Shown piece after piece: positions 53,823 through 64,000 of a stretch of DNA of 64,000 nt. Source of the DNA: Folioceros fuciformis (lineage: Eukaryota; Anthocerotophyta; Anthocerotopsida; Anthocerotales); assembly GCA_049999805.1 (NCBI GenBank), contig JBNGIO010006384.1, positions 49,490-113,489 on the forward strand, in the 5' to 3' direction. A program made the translations under genes and the position numbers. The stretch's first letter is position 1; every line of letters begins with the position of its first letter. The notes under the pieces were generated by a model. It made no database searches, was not told the origin of the DNA, and saw only the letters and a program-made list of their open reading frames with translations.

Positions 53823-54291
53823 AGCCGCAATCCTTCACCCCTGTTTACTTGTTTAGCCTCTTGCTCTCGAGCCGCACGAAGAAGAAGAAAGAAGTACCAA
53901 AAAGCAGACTGTTAAGTGCGAACAAACCAATGACTATCCAGTTCTTTTCCCACTTCCTTTGACATCCCAGGCGCATGCTGGCACAAGCTCTCGTGAACAT
54001 GGAGCAGCCATGTTTCCGCTTACTCTCCGATCTACCGTGGGTGGGTACAAGGTGGACCGTGAATCTTACCCACATTCTACAACAACCTCAAACCCACGAC
54101 ATTACTTTGGTCTTGACATGACGAGCATCTTCTCTGCCTCATCGAAATGGGCCAGCACGCCCAAGAAAATCGATCGTGCAGTTGTAATGCTCTACAGGAG
54201 GTTCGTCTGTCTCAGTTTGATCGAGAACGGCTCACACCTGGCGAGAAAACAACAATTCTCTAGAGCACTGGGTTGTTGTTGTTGTTCATTT
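53823..54291. other. Upstream region of the pTAC3-like gene
   Basis: 469 bases between the pTAC3 start codon and the stop of the PPR gene on the same strand. It should hold the PPR 3' UTR and the pTAC3 promoter. A GTTGTTGTTGTT run lies at 54272-54284. No gene seen. Confidence 0.5.
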
Positions 54292-56832
54292 TCACGGTCG
54301 GCCTTTACAACTGCACCTACCAGCTGAGAATCGATGCACACGGTACCCATCCCTTACAACAATGTCTCTGTTTTCAAGCCTTGACATGATCTCGGTAGAA
54401 CTGTGACAATCACTGCACATGCGCAGATTCTTTGTTACCACCAGAGGGGTGCCCCTGGGAGTGTTAAGGAGACCAAACGCAAGGGCTAGCTTCTCAGCAT
54501 GCCCACAAAGCGCGTCTTCTTTTTCCTTCTCAGACAGTGGCCTCAACACCAACTTTGTGTGTGGCACATGTCCCCCTTCCAGCTTCAGCCGGGCATTAGT
54601 GCTCTCTACCTTCAGCGCAATGTCATCTGTCCTACCTCCTACCACAAATGTATGTACCTGCTCCTTCACCTCAATGCCCGCCACTGCAGGTTTCTTGGTA
54701 GCTCCTGCTACCAGTCTCTGTGCTTCAATCCTCTCTACATCGGTCCACCTACCTGCATCTGCATAGGCATTGGCCATGAGAACATATGCAGGCGCCTGCT
54801 TGGGGTCCAGTGTCACAAGCCTCTCAAAACATCGCGTGGCCCTCTCTAAATCTCTGTGACTTTTGGAGGCAGTCAGCAAAGAAGTCCACCCAACAACATT
54901 TCTGTGGCCCTCGCATGATAACAGCATCTTTTCTGCCTCATCTAAGTGGCCTGCACGTCCTAGAAGATCAATCATGCAGTTATAATGCTCAGTAGACGGT
55001 TTGATGCCATACTGATCAGCCATGGATTCGAAGTGCTTGCGACCCTCATGGACCAGTCCTTCATGACTGCATGCCGCTAGCAGGCAAGTAAAAGTGGTGT
55101 CATCAGGCCGAACACCGGCAGCCAACATCTCCTCAAAACAGGCCAATGCCAAGTGACCTTCATCACAAGCACCATACCCAGATATCAAGGACGTCCATGT
55201 CACTACATCCTTTGCGGCCAAGCTGTCGAAAACAGCGCGTGCATCTTTGAGTTCGCCACATTTTGCGTACATGTCCACCAAGCACGTCCCTATGAGTGGG
55301 TTATCTTGAAGTCCTTCCCCGCCAATCTGAAAGTGCAGCTGTCTGCCCTTCTGCAAGGCACCAGAGGTTGCACAGGCCTTCACAAGGAAGGCTAGAGTAA
55401 CGTAGTCAGCCACAACTAGGCCCTCCTGCTCCATTTTCCCATACAGAGCAAGGGCCTCGTGACCAAGTCCTTGCTGCGTATACCCAGCAATTAGGGCTGT
55501 CCATGTCACCACATCCTTGGTAGCCAAGCTGTCGAAAACCCTGCGTGCGTCTTCCAGTTCGCCACACTTTGCATACATATCAACCAGGCAGTTGCCGACT
55601 AGTCTACTACCCAGCAGTCCTCTCTCCACAATCTGTGAGTGGAACTGCCTGCCCTTCTGCAACGCACCAGTGCCTGCACAGGCCTGCAGAAGGCAAGCAA
55701 AAGTAACATGGTCCGCGACAATCTGGCCCTCCTGCTCCATTTTCCCATACAAAAGAAGCGCCTGTTGGCCGAGCCCGCGCTGTGTGTACCCAGCGATGAG
55801 AGCGTTCCATGTCACCACATTCTTCGTGGGCAAGCTGTCAAAAATCCGGCGTGCAGCTTCCAGTTCTCCACATCTTGCATGCCCAGCTACAAGGGCAGTC
55901 CATGTCACCACATTTTTCGTGCCCAAGCTGTCAAAAACCCTGCGTGCATCTTCCAGTTCGCCACATTTTGCATACATGTCCACCAAGCAGGTGCCAACAA
56001 ACAAGTCCAGAGCAATGCCATTCTGCAGCACCTCACTGTGCAGTTTCCTGCCAGACTCCAAATCAGCAGCAAATCCACACGCCTGAAGGGCAGCCGCAAA
56101 CACATGAGCATCCGCCTTCACACCCGACCTTCGCATCTCCTGGTACAGCTGTATGGCCTCCTTTGGTTTTCCATGTTTAGAGTACGCGGATATTATGGAA
56201 GACCACATGAAGGCATCTGGTCTGCCTACCCTGGTGAACACATCCATGGCCTCCTGTATCCTACCTCCACACGCATACATGCGCAAGAGATGGTTCCCAA
56301 GATAAGCATTGGACTCGTACCCAAGTTTGACAGTCAGATCATGAACTCGCTGCCCCACAACCAAATCCCTCCTAGCTGCACACATTTTGATGACACTGTA
56401 AATCAGAGACAGAGGAATCGGACCGTCAGTCTGCGCCAGAGACTCCAGGGCTCCCACAGCCTCCGTAAGCATCCCGTGCTGACACAAGTTCCTCACGGTG
56501 ACAGCCGTTACCACGCCCGTTTCGGGTCGGAAGTCAGGCCACCGGAAGCTCTTCTCATCTCGCCTGTTGTCCCACCACATAACTGGCTCCAAAAAAACTC
56601 GCTCCTGCTCTTGCTCCTGGCCCCGACCATCACTGGAAAATCCTTCCCCGCCCACAAATTTTCTGGGAAGGGGAAGTGCTGATTTCCTTACGCTGCTGCA
56701 CCCAGAGGCTTGATTGATTCCCAGCATTTGACTCCCAGATATGACGAATTGATCTGGCGCTCGTCGTGGAATCCCTGTGCTTTCACCCATTTGTTGTGTC
56801 CACAGCGGATCCAACTGCCATATCGTGGCCAT
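54292..56832 (-). CDS. PLS-class PPR protein with a variant DYW domain of DYW:KP type (ends GRP); candidate U-to-C organelle RNA editing factor
   Basis: A single-exon gene for 846 residues. After a roughly 110-residue leader come about 15 PPR motifs in P-L-S order (for example the S motif TCLVDMYAKCGELEDARRVF), then E1 and E2 and the DYW deaminase domain. Catalytic residues are kept: HAE (778-780) and CSDC (806-809), with the second zinc site in RFSAGRCSC (840-842). Two deviations stand out. The usual PG box (PGCSWIE) reads KKPAVAGIE at 713-721, and the C-terminus is KGRP instead of GDYW. Both are hallmarks, as I remember them, of the DYW:KP group in hornworts, lycophytes and ferns. In-vitro-designed members of that group convert U to C. 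No hidden GDYW is found in the other frames. The protein should act in chloroplasts or mitochondria; the N-terminus gives no clear target. Confidence 0.93.
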   Translation of the reverse strand: MATIWQLDPLWTQQMGESTGIPRRAPDQFVISGSQMLGINQASGCSSVRKSALPLPRKFVGGEGFSSDGRGQEQEQERVFLEPVMWWDNRRDEKSFRWPDFRPETGVVTAVTVRNLCQHGMLTEAVGALESLAQTDGPIPLSLIYSVIKMCAARRDLVVGQRVHDLTVKLGYESNAYLGNHLLRMYACGGRIQEAMDVFTRVGRPDAFMWSSIISAYSKHGKPKEAIQLYQEMRRSGVKADAHVFAAALQACGFAADLESGRKLHSEVLQNGIALDLFVGTCLVDMYAKCGELEDARRVFDSLGTKNVVTWTALVAGHARCGELEAARRIFDSLPTKNVVTWNALIAGYTQRGLGQQALLLYGKMEQEGQIVADHVTFACLLQACAGTGALQKGRQFHSQIVERGLLGSRLVGNCLVDMYAKCGELEDARRVFDSLATKDVVTWTALIAGYTQQGLGHEALALYGKMEQEGLVVADYVTLAFLVKACATSGALQKGRQLHFQIGGEGLQDNPLIGTCLVDMYAKCGELKDARAVFDSLAAKDVVTWTSLISGYGACDEGHLALACFEEMLAAGVRPDDTTFTCLLAACSHEGLVHEGRKHFESMADQYGIKPSTEHYNCMIDLLGRAGHLDEAEKMLLSCEGHRNVVGWTSLLTASKSHRDLERATRCFERLVTLDPKQAPAYVLMANAYADAGRWTDVERIEAQRLVAGATKKPAVAGIEVKEQVHTFVVGGRTDDIALKVESTNARLKLEGGHVPHTKLVLRPLSEKEKEDALCGHAEKLALAFGLLNTPRGTPLVVTKNLRMCSDCHSSTEIMSRLENRDIVVRDGYRVHRFSAGRCSCKGRP

Positions 56833-57383
56833 GTGACAGACAACGCAACGCCCTCAGGACACTTAGCAGATTATTTCCGCCATGCCATTCACTGTCAGCC
56901 AGAAAGATGCTCTTGGTGCAATCGTTCCAAGTTCCATTCTGCCTTGATTCTCTGTGGGATAGAAGAGAATCTAGGTCGAATCATAGCTTGAGTCACTCTC
57001 GTAGCAGTACATGCTGTTCCTCCTCATTTTTCGGTAGATGACATTTTCCATCACTTTGTCATGACCCCACGAAGTTTAATAAAAGCGTGCTTGCTGCGAG
57101 GCGATATGCGGGAACCTTGACTGCCTTACGTCCTGCGCCGCCAGCCGAAAATGTTCGGGAACGGGGGCCACATAGGATAAAACCGTAATATAGGAGTGAG
57201 AATGGGGAACCGGACCGCCAACCAGGGAGGGGTAGGGACACGGACACGGCTCCCGGGTAGGGTAGCGTCCCGGGGAGACTAGCCGTTGGGTGGGGAGTCC
57301 GGGACCCGACCCTCCCGCCTTCGCCGTGTGAAGTTGAGCCTTGGGAGCTCGCTTGCGTGCGTGCCACAGCGAGGCCGCCAGCG
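56833..57383. promoter_or_regulatory. Shared upstream region of divergent PPR and HOS1 genes
   Basis: 551 bases between two diverging start codons, which must hold both promoters. The half near HOS1 is GC-rich and the half near the PPR gene is mixed. No clear TATA box or known motif is seen. Confidence 0.5.
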
Positions 57384-60300
57384 ATGGCGCCCCTGAAGTC
57401 TTGGGTGCGAGACAGTCTTGCGAGTTTGGATCCGCGGGACCTGTGCAGCGAAGCCAAGGTTGAGAAATGCCGCGCAATCCGCGACTTACGAAGCTGCGGC
57501 AGGATTGTGCAGCATGTGCTGCTGTCGTGCGGGCATGCCTGCCTGTGCGCGGAATGCAGTCAGAGGTGCGACGTATGCCCCATCTGCAGAGTGCCGATTT
57601 CCAAGACAGGAGCTGCGATGCGGCTGCGGCTGTACGACGACTTTAGGCAGGCGGGCCTGCTGTCGCAGCCCGCGGGTGAGGACTGCAGGGACGGGGAGGA
57701 GTGGACTGCGGACGTGCAGCGCTTGCATTCGCTTTTCGACGTGGCGTTGGAGTATAACATGGCGTCCATGGTTTGCCATTGTATCCTCTGCTTGCCGCTT
57801 CACTTGTGACGTAGCTCCTCGATTTCGTCACGAATGGAGGTTTTGTGTTTTTTCTCTCTTGCTCTCTGTGCTGTCGCTCTGTCTCTGTCGAGGGCTACTT
57901 AACTTCACAATTCAGACGTGCTGGATGTTTGCCTGGACGAGACCGCCGTTTCTAGCGATGCGGTTGTCGCTATGCTGCTGGACGGAGCTGTTGTGAAGGA
58001 CTGGTGCAAGAAGGCGTACCAGACTCTCAGCAACAGCTTGGGAGAATTGTGTATCCTGCAAGCCATTGGCGTGCGTTCGTTGCCCGGGTCGGGGTGAATA
58101 CCGCCTGGTTTCGTGGTTTTAGGTCATCAGGCATGCAGTGAAAATGTGTCATCTAGTGTCGGCTATTGGGAGTGTACTGCTTAAATTTGCAGAGACGGAT
58201 TAGGGCAGTGGATGCTAATTGATTTTCTGTTGATTCCTTAATATTGTCCTCTCCCAGACAGCTTGAGCTCGAAGCAGATCTGCAGTAAAGCCGATGTTTT
58301 GGACAAGTCGTGTATGAAACTGGAAGGCCTAGGTCACGTACTGGAAGCTCTGGAGGCTCCTCTACTTGACTCAAACTCGCCAACACTGTATGAGGTTCAC
58401 CAACTATTGGAAGGTGTCAGGAAAACTCTTCAGGTGAACGTTTGTAGAGTGAGCTGCCAGCCTAGTGGAGGAATACATCTGATTGCGGTGAACTCATAGT
58501 GTCTTGGCATGTTGCAGCATCTGGAGGTGATGACTTGGTGCACGAGGCACCGCTTTCTTGAAAGCTTTCCTGCTCGTTTTGCAAACTCGGCTCAGTGGAA
58601 ACTTGCAGTCAAGGAACGAAAGGCCGCTGCGCAGGAAAGGGCATGGCCTGATTACGTTGCAGGCACGGGGCAGCTGGGACCGAAACCAGTTGCAACACTT
58701 TTCATAGAGGATGCTATATCAAACCTTGGATTTGGTGAGCAAGAGGATGATGATGGTGGAAGGGATGTTGAAATGAACTGGTTACGCTCACCAGGCCAGG
58801 CTTCATCATCCCCTGTCAGGCACCGAAGGGATGGCTTAGGGCAACAACTTTCTGCAAACTCTATGGGCATGTCGTATCCACCTGAAACCATTCGAACGGC
58901 AGTGGATGCCCTTTTTCTGGAGGGCAGCTCTGAGTTGATTCTTGCAAAGCGAGCTATTGTATCCTGGCACTGTTGTCATTTTCTACCTGAAATCTGTTGC
59001 CTTTGGGGCTGTTCGTTCCTTGTTTTTGTGTGTGTCCTGCGAACCCTTAGAACCTCGTGCTGCTCATCCTTGATTTCTGTTTCAGTTCTTGTATTACTTA
59101 TTTGACCGTTACTGGACACTTCATGATCGAAGCTGGCGAAGTATTATTGACGATTACGTGGGGACCTTTTCAATTCCTAGACATTTTGTTCTGGAGTCCC
59201 TCGTCTTCTTCCTTCTCGATGATATTTCTGAAGAAGCCCTTGAGGTACCTAAACTCTTGGTTGCACTCTGCCCTGATGGTCACGAAGGCCTAGGCTAGCC
59301 TTGTGTTGGATAATGTCTTGGTTTTTGTCTTGGGCTGTCGAGCACTAGGGTTAGGGTTGCACTGGAGGTCATGGTTCTGATCATACCCATACCACTTTGA
59401 CTGTAGGAAGCGGGCGAGCTATTGAAGGAAATTGTTGGACCAACAACTCATCCGAAGGTTCCACGTGTTTTGCTTGAGCGGCAAAGACCAAAGGCAGCTT
59501 TGATGATCTTGCGTTGCAATGGCCGGGGGATTCAACTTGGGCGTAAACAGGGAGAATCGGATCAAACAGGCACTATGGCACTAGCAGAAGCTGTCACCAC
59601 TGTGAGAGTATTGATTCAGAGTGAGCTCATTTCAGACAGCTTCCTTTTCCAAAGGGCACACGGTTCAAAGCTGAAGGCAGACGAGCAATTCAAAAGGACA
59701 AGTAAAAGGCAGGATGCTAACAATTGGGAAGCGGATCGAAAATGGGGTGAAGAGATGGAAGTGCTGGTAGGGGAGATTTGCTGGTTATGTATCCTTAGGA
59801 GCAGGGTGGATCAGATGTTGGAGCTGCCATGGAACGCAGATGAAGAGAAAGCATTGCGGAAGTGTTTATTGGAACGAACCACACAGGATCCTTCGTCTGC
59901 TGCAGGGAGTCTTCTGGCGGTGTACTACATTCGGGTTAGTCGTGAACCGTTTGATGTAGGATTACTTACTGGCAGCCGTTTAGAACCCAGTTCATTATAT
60001 TGACCTGTTTGTGCACTAATTCTTGTAGAGATGTCGCTTCGTGGAGGCATACTCAGTGCACCGGAGATTATGCGACTTGGAGCATCAATATATGTCCCGC
60101 TCACTGGACGAGGAAAGGATAGCGCGCATACAGAAAGCATCAGAGAGACGAGGGCTGCTCACGGTAATTCCACGGGCCAGGATGCCCTTAGTTGTCTCAT
60201 TGCCCTGGCTGATGAAGTACTCACTTGCCCGTCCTTCCAGGAGAAAAGCATAGAGCTGCTTCCGGCATTGCAACGGCAGCGTCTGCTAAGCGGGGAGATC

Positions 60301-60732
60301 CCAGACCCTTTGGCTGCCTCACCGTCAGCCGCCAACCCAGCCGTCTCGTCGGGAGAAGATACTGACATCGAAGAAGCAAGCACAGCCCCTGCTCCTTTGC
60401 CACTCCTGGTGAAAAGCGGCAATTCGTCTCGCGTCCCTGGGCCCTCTCCCTCTCCCCTGCTGGCAACCCGGAGTAGGTTTAGCCAGGGCGGCCTTAAATT
60501 TCCCGGTGATGGCGCGCCACCACCCGCCTCCACCGGCTACAGGTGGCCTTCCATCCTCCATGTCCAGTCACCTCTCCTCGGAAACCTGACACCGCAGCCA
60601 CCGGGCAACGGGCTAAACGTTAAGCAGAACGGGCACGCCGGCGTCGGCGATGGACCTAGCCCCAGCCCAGTGCTCGGTCCCAGGTTGAGATACGAATCCA
60701 ATTGGGACTCCACCATCGGGATATACAGCTAG
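57384..60732 (+). CDS. HOS1: HOS1-like E3 ubiquitin ligase / nucleoporin-associated protein (8 exons)
   Basis: In Arabidopsis HOS1 is a RING-type ubiquitin ligase that associates with the nuclear pore, degrades the cold regulator ICE1 and the flowering factor CONSTANS, and affects mRNA export. Exons 57384-57780, 57916-58050, 58258-58433, 58518-58958, 59086-59244, 59407-59934, 60029-60163 and 60241-60732 join to 820 residues; the Arabidopsis protein is about 100 longer at the C-terminus. The unusual RING is clear: CGRIVQHVLLSCGHACLCAE, CSQRCDVCPICRVPISKTG. Then come ADVQRLHSLFDVALEYNM, CLDETAVSSDAVVAMLLDGA, RKTLQHLEVMTWCTRHRFLE, the ELYS-like block FLYYLFDRYWTLHDRSWRSI, LESLVFFLLDDISEEALEEA and LPWNADEEKALRKCLLE. 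The last exon is Pro/Ser-rich and poorly conserved. Confidence 0.93.
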
Positions 60733-61130
60733 CACATGTGCACCTCCTCTATGTACCCCTAGATTACTGTAGCTATTCCTGGCCTGGTAAGGAGTGTAGG
60801 TACCTAGGTGCTCAGAAAGCTGAATACGTACCACTCCAAAGAGCCGCTGCCCGGCGGTGCGAGAGTCGAGACGAGAAAAATTTTGGTTCCGTGAATCTTT
60901 TTGATCTTGACCAACACCCTGGTAACATGTCAGGTTCAGAGTCCAAGGTCCACAACCTGACGACGCCGCGCGCGCATTTTGCTGCAACCGAGGTCGTCGA
61001 TCAACATTGCGAGCATGGAGTCGCGAGCACCATCTTGGTGCATCATGCTTTCTTGTCCGAGAGGTTAACTTGTGTCCTGAGCCCTGGAGATGGTGAAGTG
61101 GTGGCTGAAGTTCCAGCTGGTCTCTGAGAC
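60733..61130. other. Short intergenic region
   Basis: 398 bases between HOS1 and the receptor kinase on the same strand. It probably holds the HOS1 3' UTR and the promoter of the next gene; no coding sequence or clear TATA box is seen. Confidence 0.5.
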
Positions 61131-63942
61131 ATGCTGAAGCGGAATTGGACTGTGTACACCGGACGGAAGCCTATGATCGTGGCTGATGAAACATTTGTGA
61201 TGAAGCGGCGGCGACCAAGGCTCTGGCTCTGGCTCTGCCGCGACGCTGGCAATCGAGATGTCAGAAATGGCGCGTGGGTCGGCCAGCTCCAGCAGCAGCA
61301 GCTGCTGCTTGTGCTGCTGCTGGTGTGGTGCACGTTGCAAGCTCGAGCCAGCCATGCGCAAAATGTAAACCTCACGGCCATCTCCTTCTCCTCGGCCCTG
61401 CTCACCTGCTTGGGATCTTGCCAGTTCGCCAACGACAACTCCCACGTCAACCTGACGCAAATCGGCGGCACCGGCGGCAACGGCGCTCTCCTGGTGGGCA
61501 GGGTCATGTTCAAGAATCCGGTGCGATTCTACGACGGCAGCGGGGTATCAGCATCCTTCCAGACCTCCTTCCAGTTCCGCCTCGACAGACCCAACAGCAA
61601 CAGAGGTGGTAATAGCAGCCTCGGAGACGGGTTCGCCTTCGTCATCGCACCGAGGTTGGACATCCCGACCGGTTCCGAAGGCAGCGCGCTGGGTCTGTTC
61701 GCGTCCACCAACACGACCGAGGCCAAGCGCGACAACAGGATGGTGGTGGCAGTGGAGGTGGACACCTTCCAGAACTCCAGACCTGACTGGAACGAATCGC
61801 CTGTGCCGCACGTGGGCCTGGACGTGGGAAGCCCGGAGTCCAGGAACACCTCCACCCAGCTCACGGAGATCGCTGTGGGGCAGACCGTGGGATTGTGGAT
61901 CCGCTACAGCGCCCAGGAGCAGGAGCTGGAAGTCCGCATTTCGTCGTCCAAGACAGTATCCGGAAATGGTAGCGGGTTCCAGCTCCCGCCCTCCCGGCAG
62001 GTGCTGCTCTGCTCGGGCTTCGACCTGGCGGGGACGGTGCAGCAGGACTCGTTCGTGGGATTCTCGGCCGCCACCGGAGGCAGTATGGAAATCAACCAGA
62101 TCCTGTCTTGGGAATTCGCCACCACGGGCTTCCCGGACCCGGAGCCGGAGCTGGAGCTGGGAGGAGGACCGAGTCTAGGCCCCTTGAGCAGGAGCTCTGG
62201 CGGATCTGGAGGAGCCGGAATCGGACTTGTGGTTGTCGCGCTATCGCTCCTGGTTGCCGCGGCCATCGCTGTGGCCATCGCTTGCTCCTGCTACCTCAGC
62301 TGGAGGGTGCACAAGAGAAAAGATGGCCAGCCTCGGCCCGACGCGGACTCCGGATCGGAACGGCAGGCCACGGTGCTTGGCAATGAAATCAGCTTCCGGG
62401 GTCGCATCCGCACGCCCAGCCTGCTGCGCTTGCCGGAAGCCGGGTTCGGGCCCCGCCACGTCCCCTACACAGAACTCTGCGATGCGACCCAGGGGTTCAA
62501 GAGCCAGAGCCTGCTCGGGGAAGGAGGCTTCGGGGGAGTGTATGTGGGAACCATGAAGGATGGCACCCAGGTGGCTGTGAAGAAGGTGAGGCATAAGTCG
62601 TTGGAGCGGGTGAAGGAGTTCCTGGCTGAGGTACGTGATCGCCTCTTCTTGCAAGCTTCCTTTGTCAATTGTCGGACCATCCTTTTTCTCCACGATGGCA
62701 GGATAGTCTACGGTTGCAGAGAAATGGAAATGTACGGCTCGGCTTGATTCAATTTGTTGTCCACCTTGGGCATTTTGTGAAGACTGCCAGGACCTGCACT
62801 GGGATGGGAATGGAAATGCAAAATGGGAATGGGAGGCACTTCATTTGTTTGGTCACGTCGCCCATTTATGTGGCTCTGCAGGTGACCATTATTGGCCAGC
62901 TGAGCCACAAGAACCTGGTGCAGCTCAAGGGATGGTGCCACGAGCACGGGGACCTCCTCCTGGTGTATGAGTACATGCCCAACGGCAGCCTGGACAACCA
63001 CCTATACCCCACCGCCGACACTCCTGGGGATTTGCTCACCTGGGCTCAGAGGCTTAGCATCGTGAGGGGGCTTGCTGACGCCCTGTTGTACCTTCATCGG
63101 GGCTGGAAGCAGCCGGTGATCCACAGGGATGTAAAGCCCAGCAACATCATGCTGGATGCCAACTTTGCTGTCCGGCTTGGGGATTTCGGGCTGGCGGTTG
63201 CTGTGGAGAAGGACAAGCTGGTCCAGACTGTCAGCAGAGCTGCAGGTAATCCTATTCTGATATCCTGATTGGCTTCCTGTTTGCTCGAGACAGATACTTC
63301 GCAGTTTGTAAGGAAAGGCTACCTGGCGGCATCCTGGCATCGTTCCTCTGAGGGATGCCATTGGAATGATCATGCAAGTATACTTTCTTGGGTGCAGGAA
63401 CTGTTGGGTACTTCGCGCCCGAGACGCAGGAGACCGGCAAGGTGGGGACAGAGACGGATGTCTTTAGCTTCGGGGTGGTAGCTCTGGAGCTGGTGTGTGG
63501 GAAGAGGGCCCTGGACTGGAGCCGACCGAAGAACGAACGGCATCTGGACAGCTGGGTGTGGAGCCTGTACGCGAGTGGCCGGCTGCTGGAGGCTGTGGAC
63601 CCTCGGCTGGCGGGGGATTACGATGAGGAGGAGGTTACGAAACTGCTCCAGTTGGGGCTCATGTGTTCTCTCCCGGACCCCACCTCCAGACCCACCATGA
63701 CCCTCGTCACCCTCTTTCTGGCAGGAGCCGTCGACATCCCTGATCTTCCTAAATCCATCCCCTCCCTCTACGCCCCCGTCACCTCACCCGCTGACATCCT
63801 GTCCTTTGCAGCGGTCATGCGAGGTCTCAACAACACTACCTGTACTATAAAATCCAGTGCCCCCGTGGCTTCTTCCTCAGACATGCCAGAGCACTTCAGC
63901 ACATTGTCGAACATCATACAGGGCCCCCGGACATCTTTTTGA
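61131..63942 (+). CDS. L-type lectin receptor-like kinase (LecRK, 3 exons)
   Basis: A plasma-membrane receptor that binds an extracellular ligand and signals through a Ser/Thr kinase; angiosperm members act in immunity and sense extracellular ATP or NAD. Exons 61131-62630, 62882-63245 and 63398-63942 join to 802 residues. A signal-peptide-like segment (QLLLVLLLVWCTLQARASHA) precedes a legume-lectin fold: FQTSFQFRLD, LGDGFAFVIAP, VAVEVDTFQN, HVGLDVGS, FVGFSAATGG and ILSWEF. One transmembrane helix (VVVALSLLVAAAIAVAIACS) leads to the kinase: GEGGFGGVY, VAVKKV, HRDVKPSN (HRD 581-583), DFG (601-603), GTVGYFAPE and DVFSFGVVALELVCGKRAL. All catalytic residues are kept. Start choice is open: 61131 or the in-frame ATG at 61200; both place a long basic stretch before the signal segment. 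Confidence 0.94.
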
Positions 63943-64000
63943 GACCAGGACATCATGGAAACGTGTTAACAGAAATTTTGTTAACAACCCTCGCCAACAC

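Noticed and set aside
54292-54306. The missing GDYW end of the PPR protein as a frameshift or sequencing error
   Set aside because: Neither other frame gives GDYW near the stop, CSC plus four residues is the normal length, and the separate KPA change in the PG-box region supports a real variant class.

Overview
This window is nuclear DNA of a land plant. The genes are plant-type: a PIP aquaporin, a vacuolar SPX-MFS phosphate transporter, pTAC3, HOS1, an L-type lectin receptor kinase and a PLS-class PPR protein. Most genes are split by short GT-AG introns (mostly about 70-130 bp) and spacing is tight. The best lineage clue is the PPR protein at 54292-56832. Its DYW deaminase domain ends in GRP and has a KPA motif in place of the usual PG box, which fits the DYW:KP group known from hornworts, lycophytes and ferns and linked to U-to-C organelle RNA editing. 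With the compact introns and sparse transposon content this suggests a hornwort; a lycophyte is the main alternative. The lineage is an inference.

Layout. 1-2822: the 3' end of a purine-biosynthesis ATIC gene, then a ten-exon PIG-L gene. 2823-5290: no gene seen. 5290-10470: an AT-rich island with a degraded Ty1/copia element, flanked by tandem repeats. 10471-13282: no gene seen. 13283-14648: PIP2-like aquaporin. 18292-19892: prohibitin. 21997-23280 (minus): U-box/ARM E3 ligase. 25359-28183 (minus): beta subunit of methylcrotonoyl-CoA carboxylase, next to a 100-N gap. 29520-32581: peroxisomal-type glutamate:glyoxylate/alanine aminotransferase. 35397-38665: SPX-MFS transporter. 38981-40863 (minus): GT61/DUF563 glycosyltransferase. 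41157-47062 (minus): TMEM135-like protein with a roughly 980-residue low-complexity N-terminal region. 47582-48952: RuvB-like 1. 49596-53822 (minus): pTAC3-like SAP/PPR protein containing a second 100-N gap. 54292-56832 (minus): the PPR-DYW:KP-like editing factor. 57384-60732: HOS1. 61131-63942: L-type lectin receptor kinase.

There is no operon logic; these are independent genes. Several products act in organelles: pTAC3 and the editing factor in organelle gene expression, prohibitin and MCCB in mitochondria, and the aminotransferase in peroxisomes for photorespiration. Exon borders were worked out by hand from splice signals, reading frame and remembered family sequences. Frame and length arithmetic closes for all multi-exon genes except where a gap intervenes.
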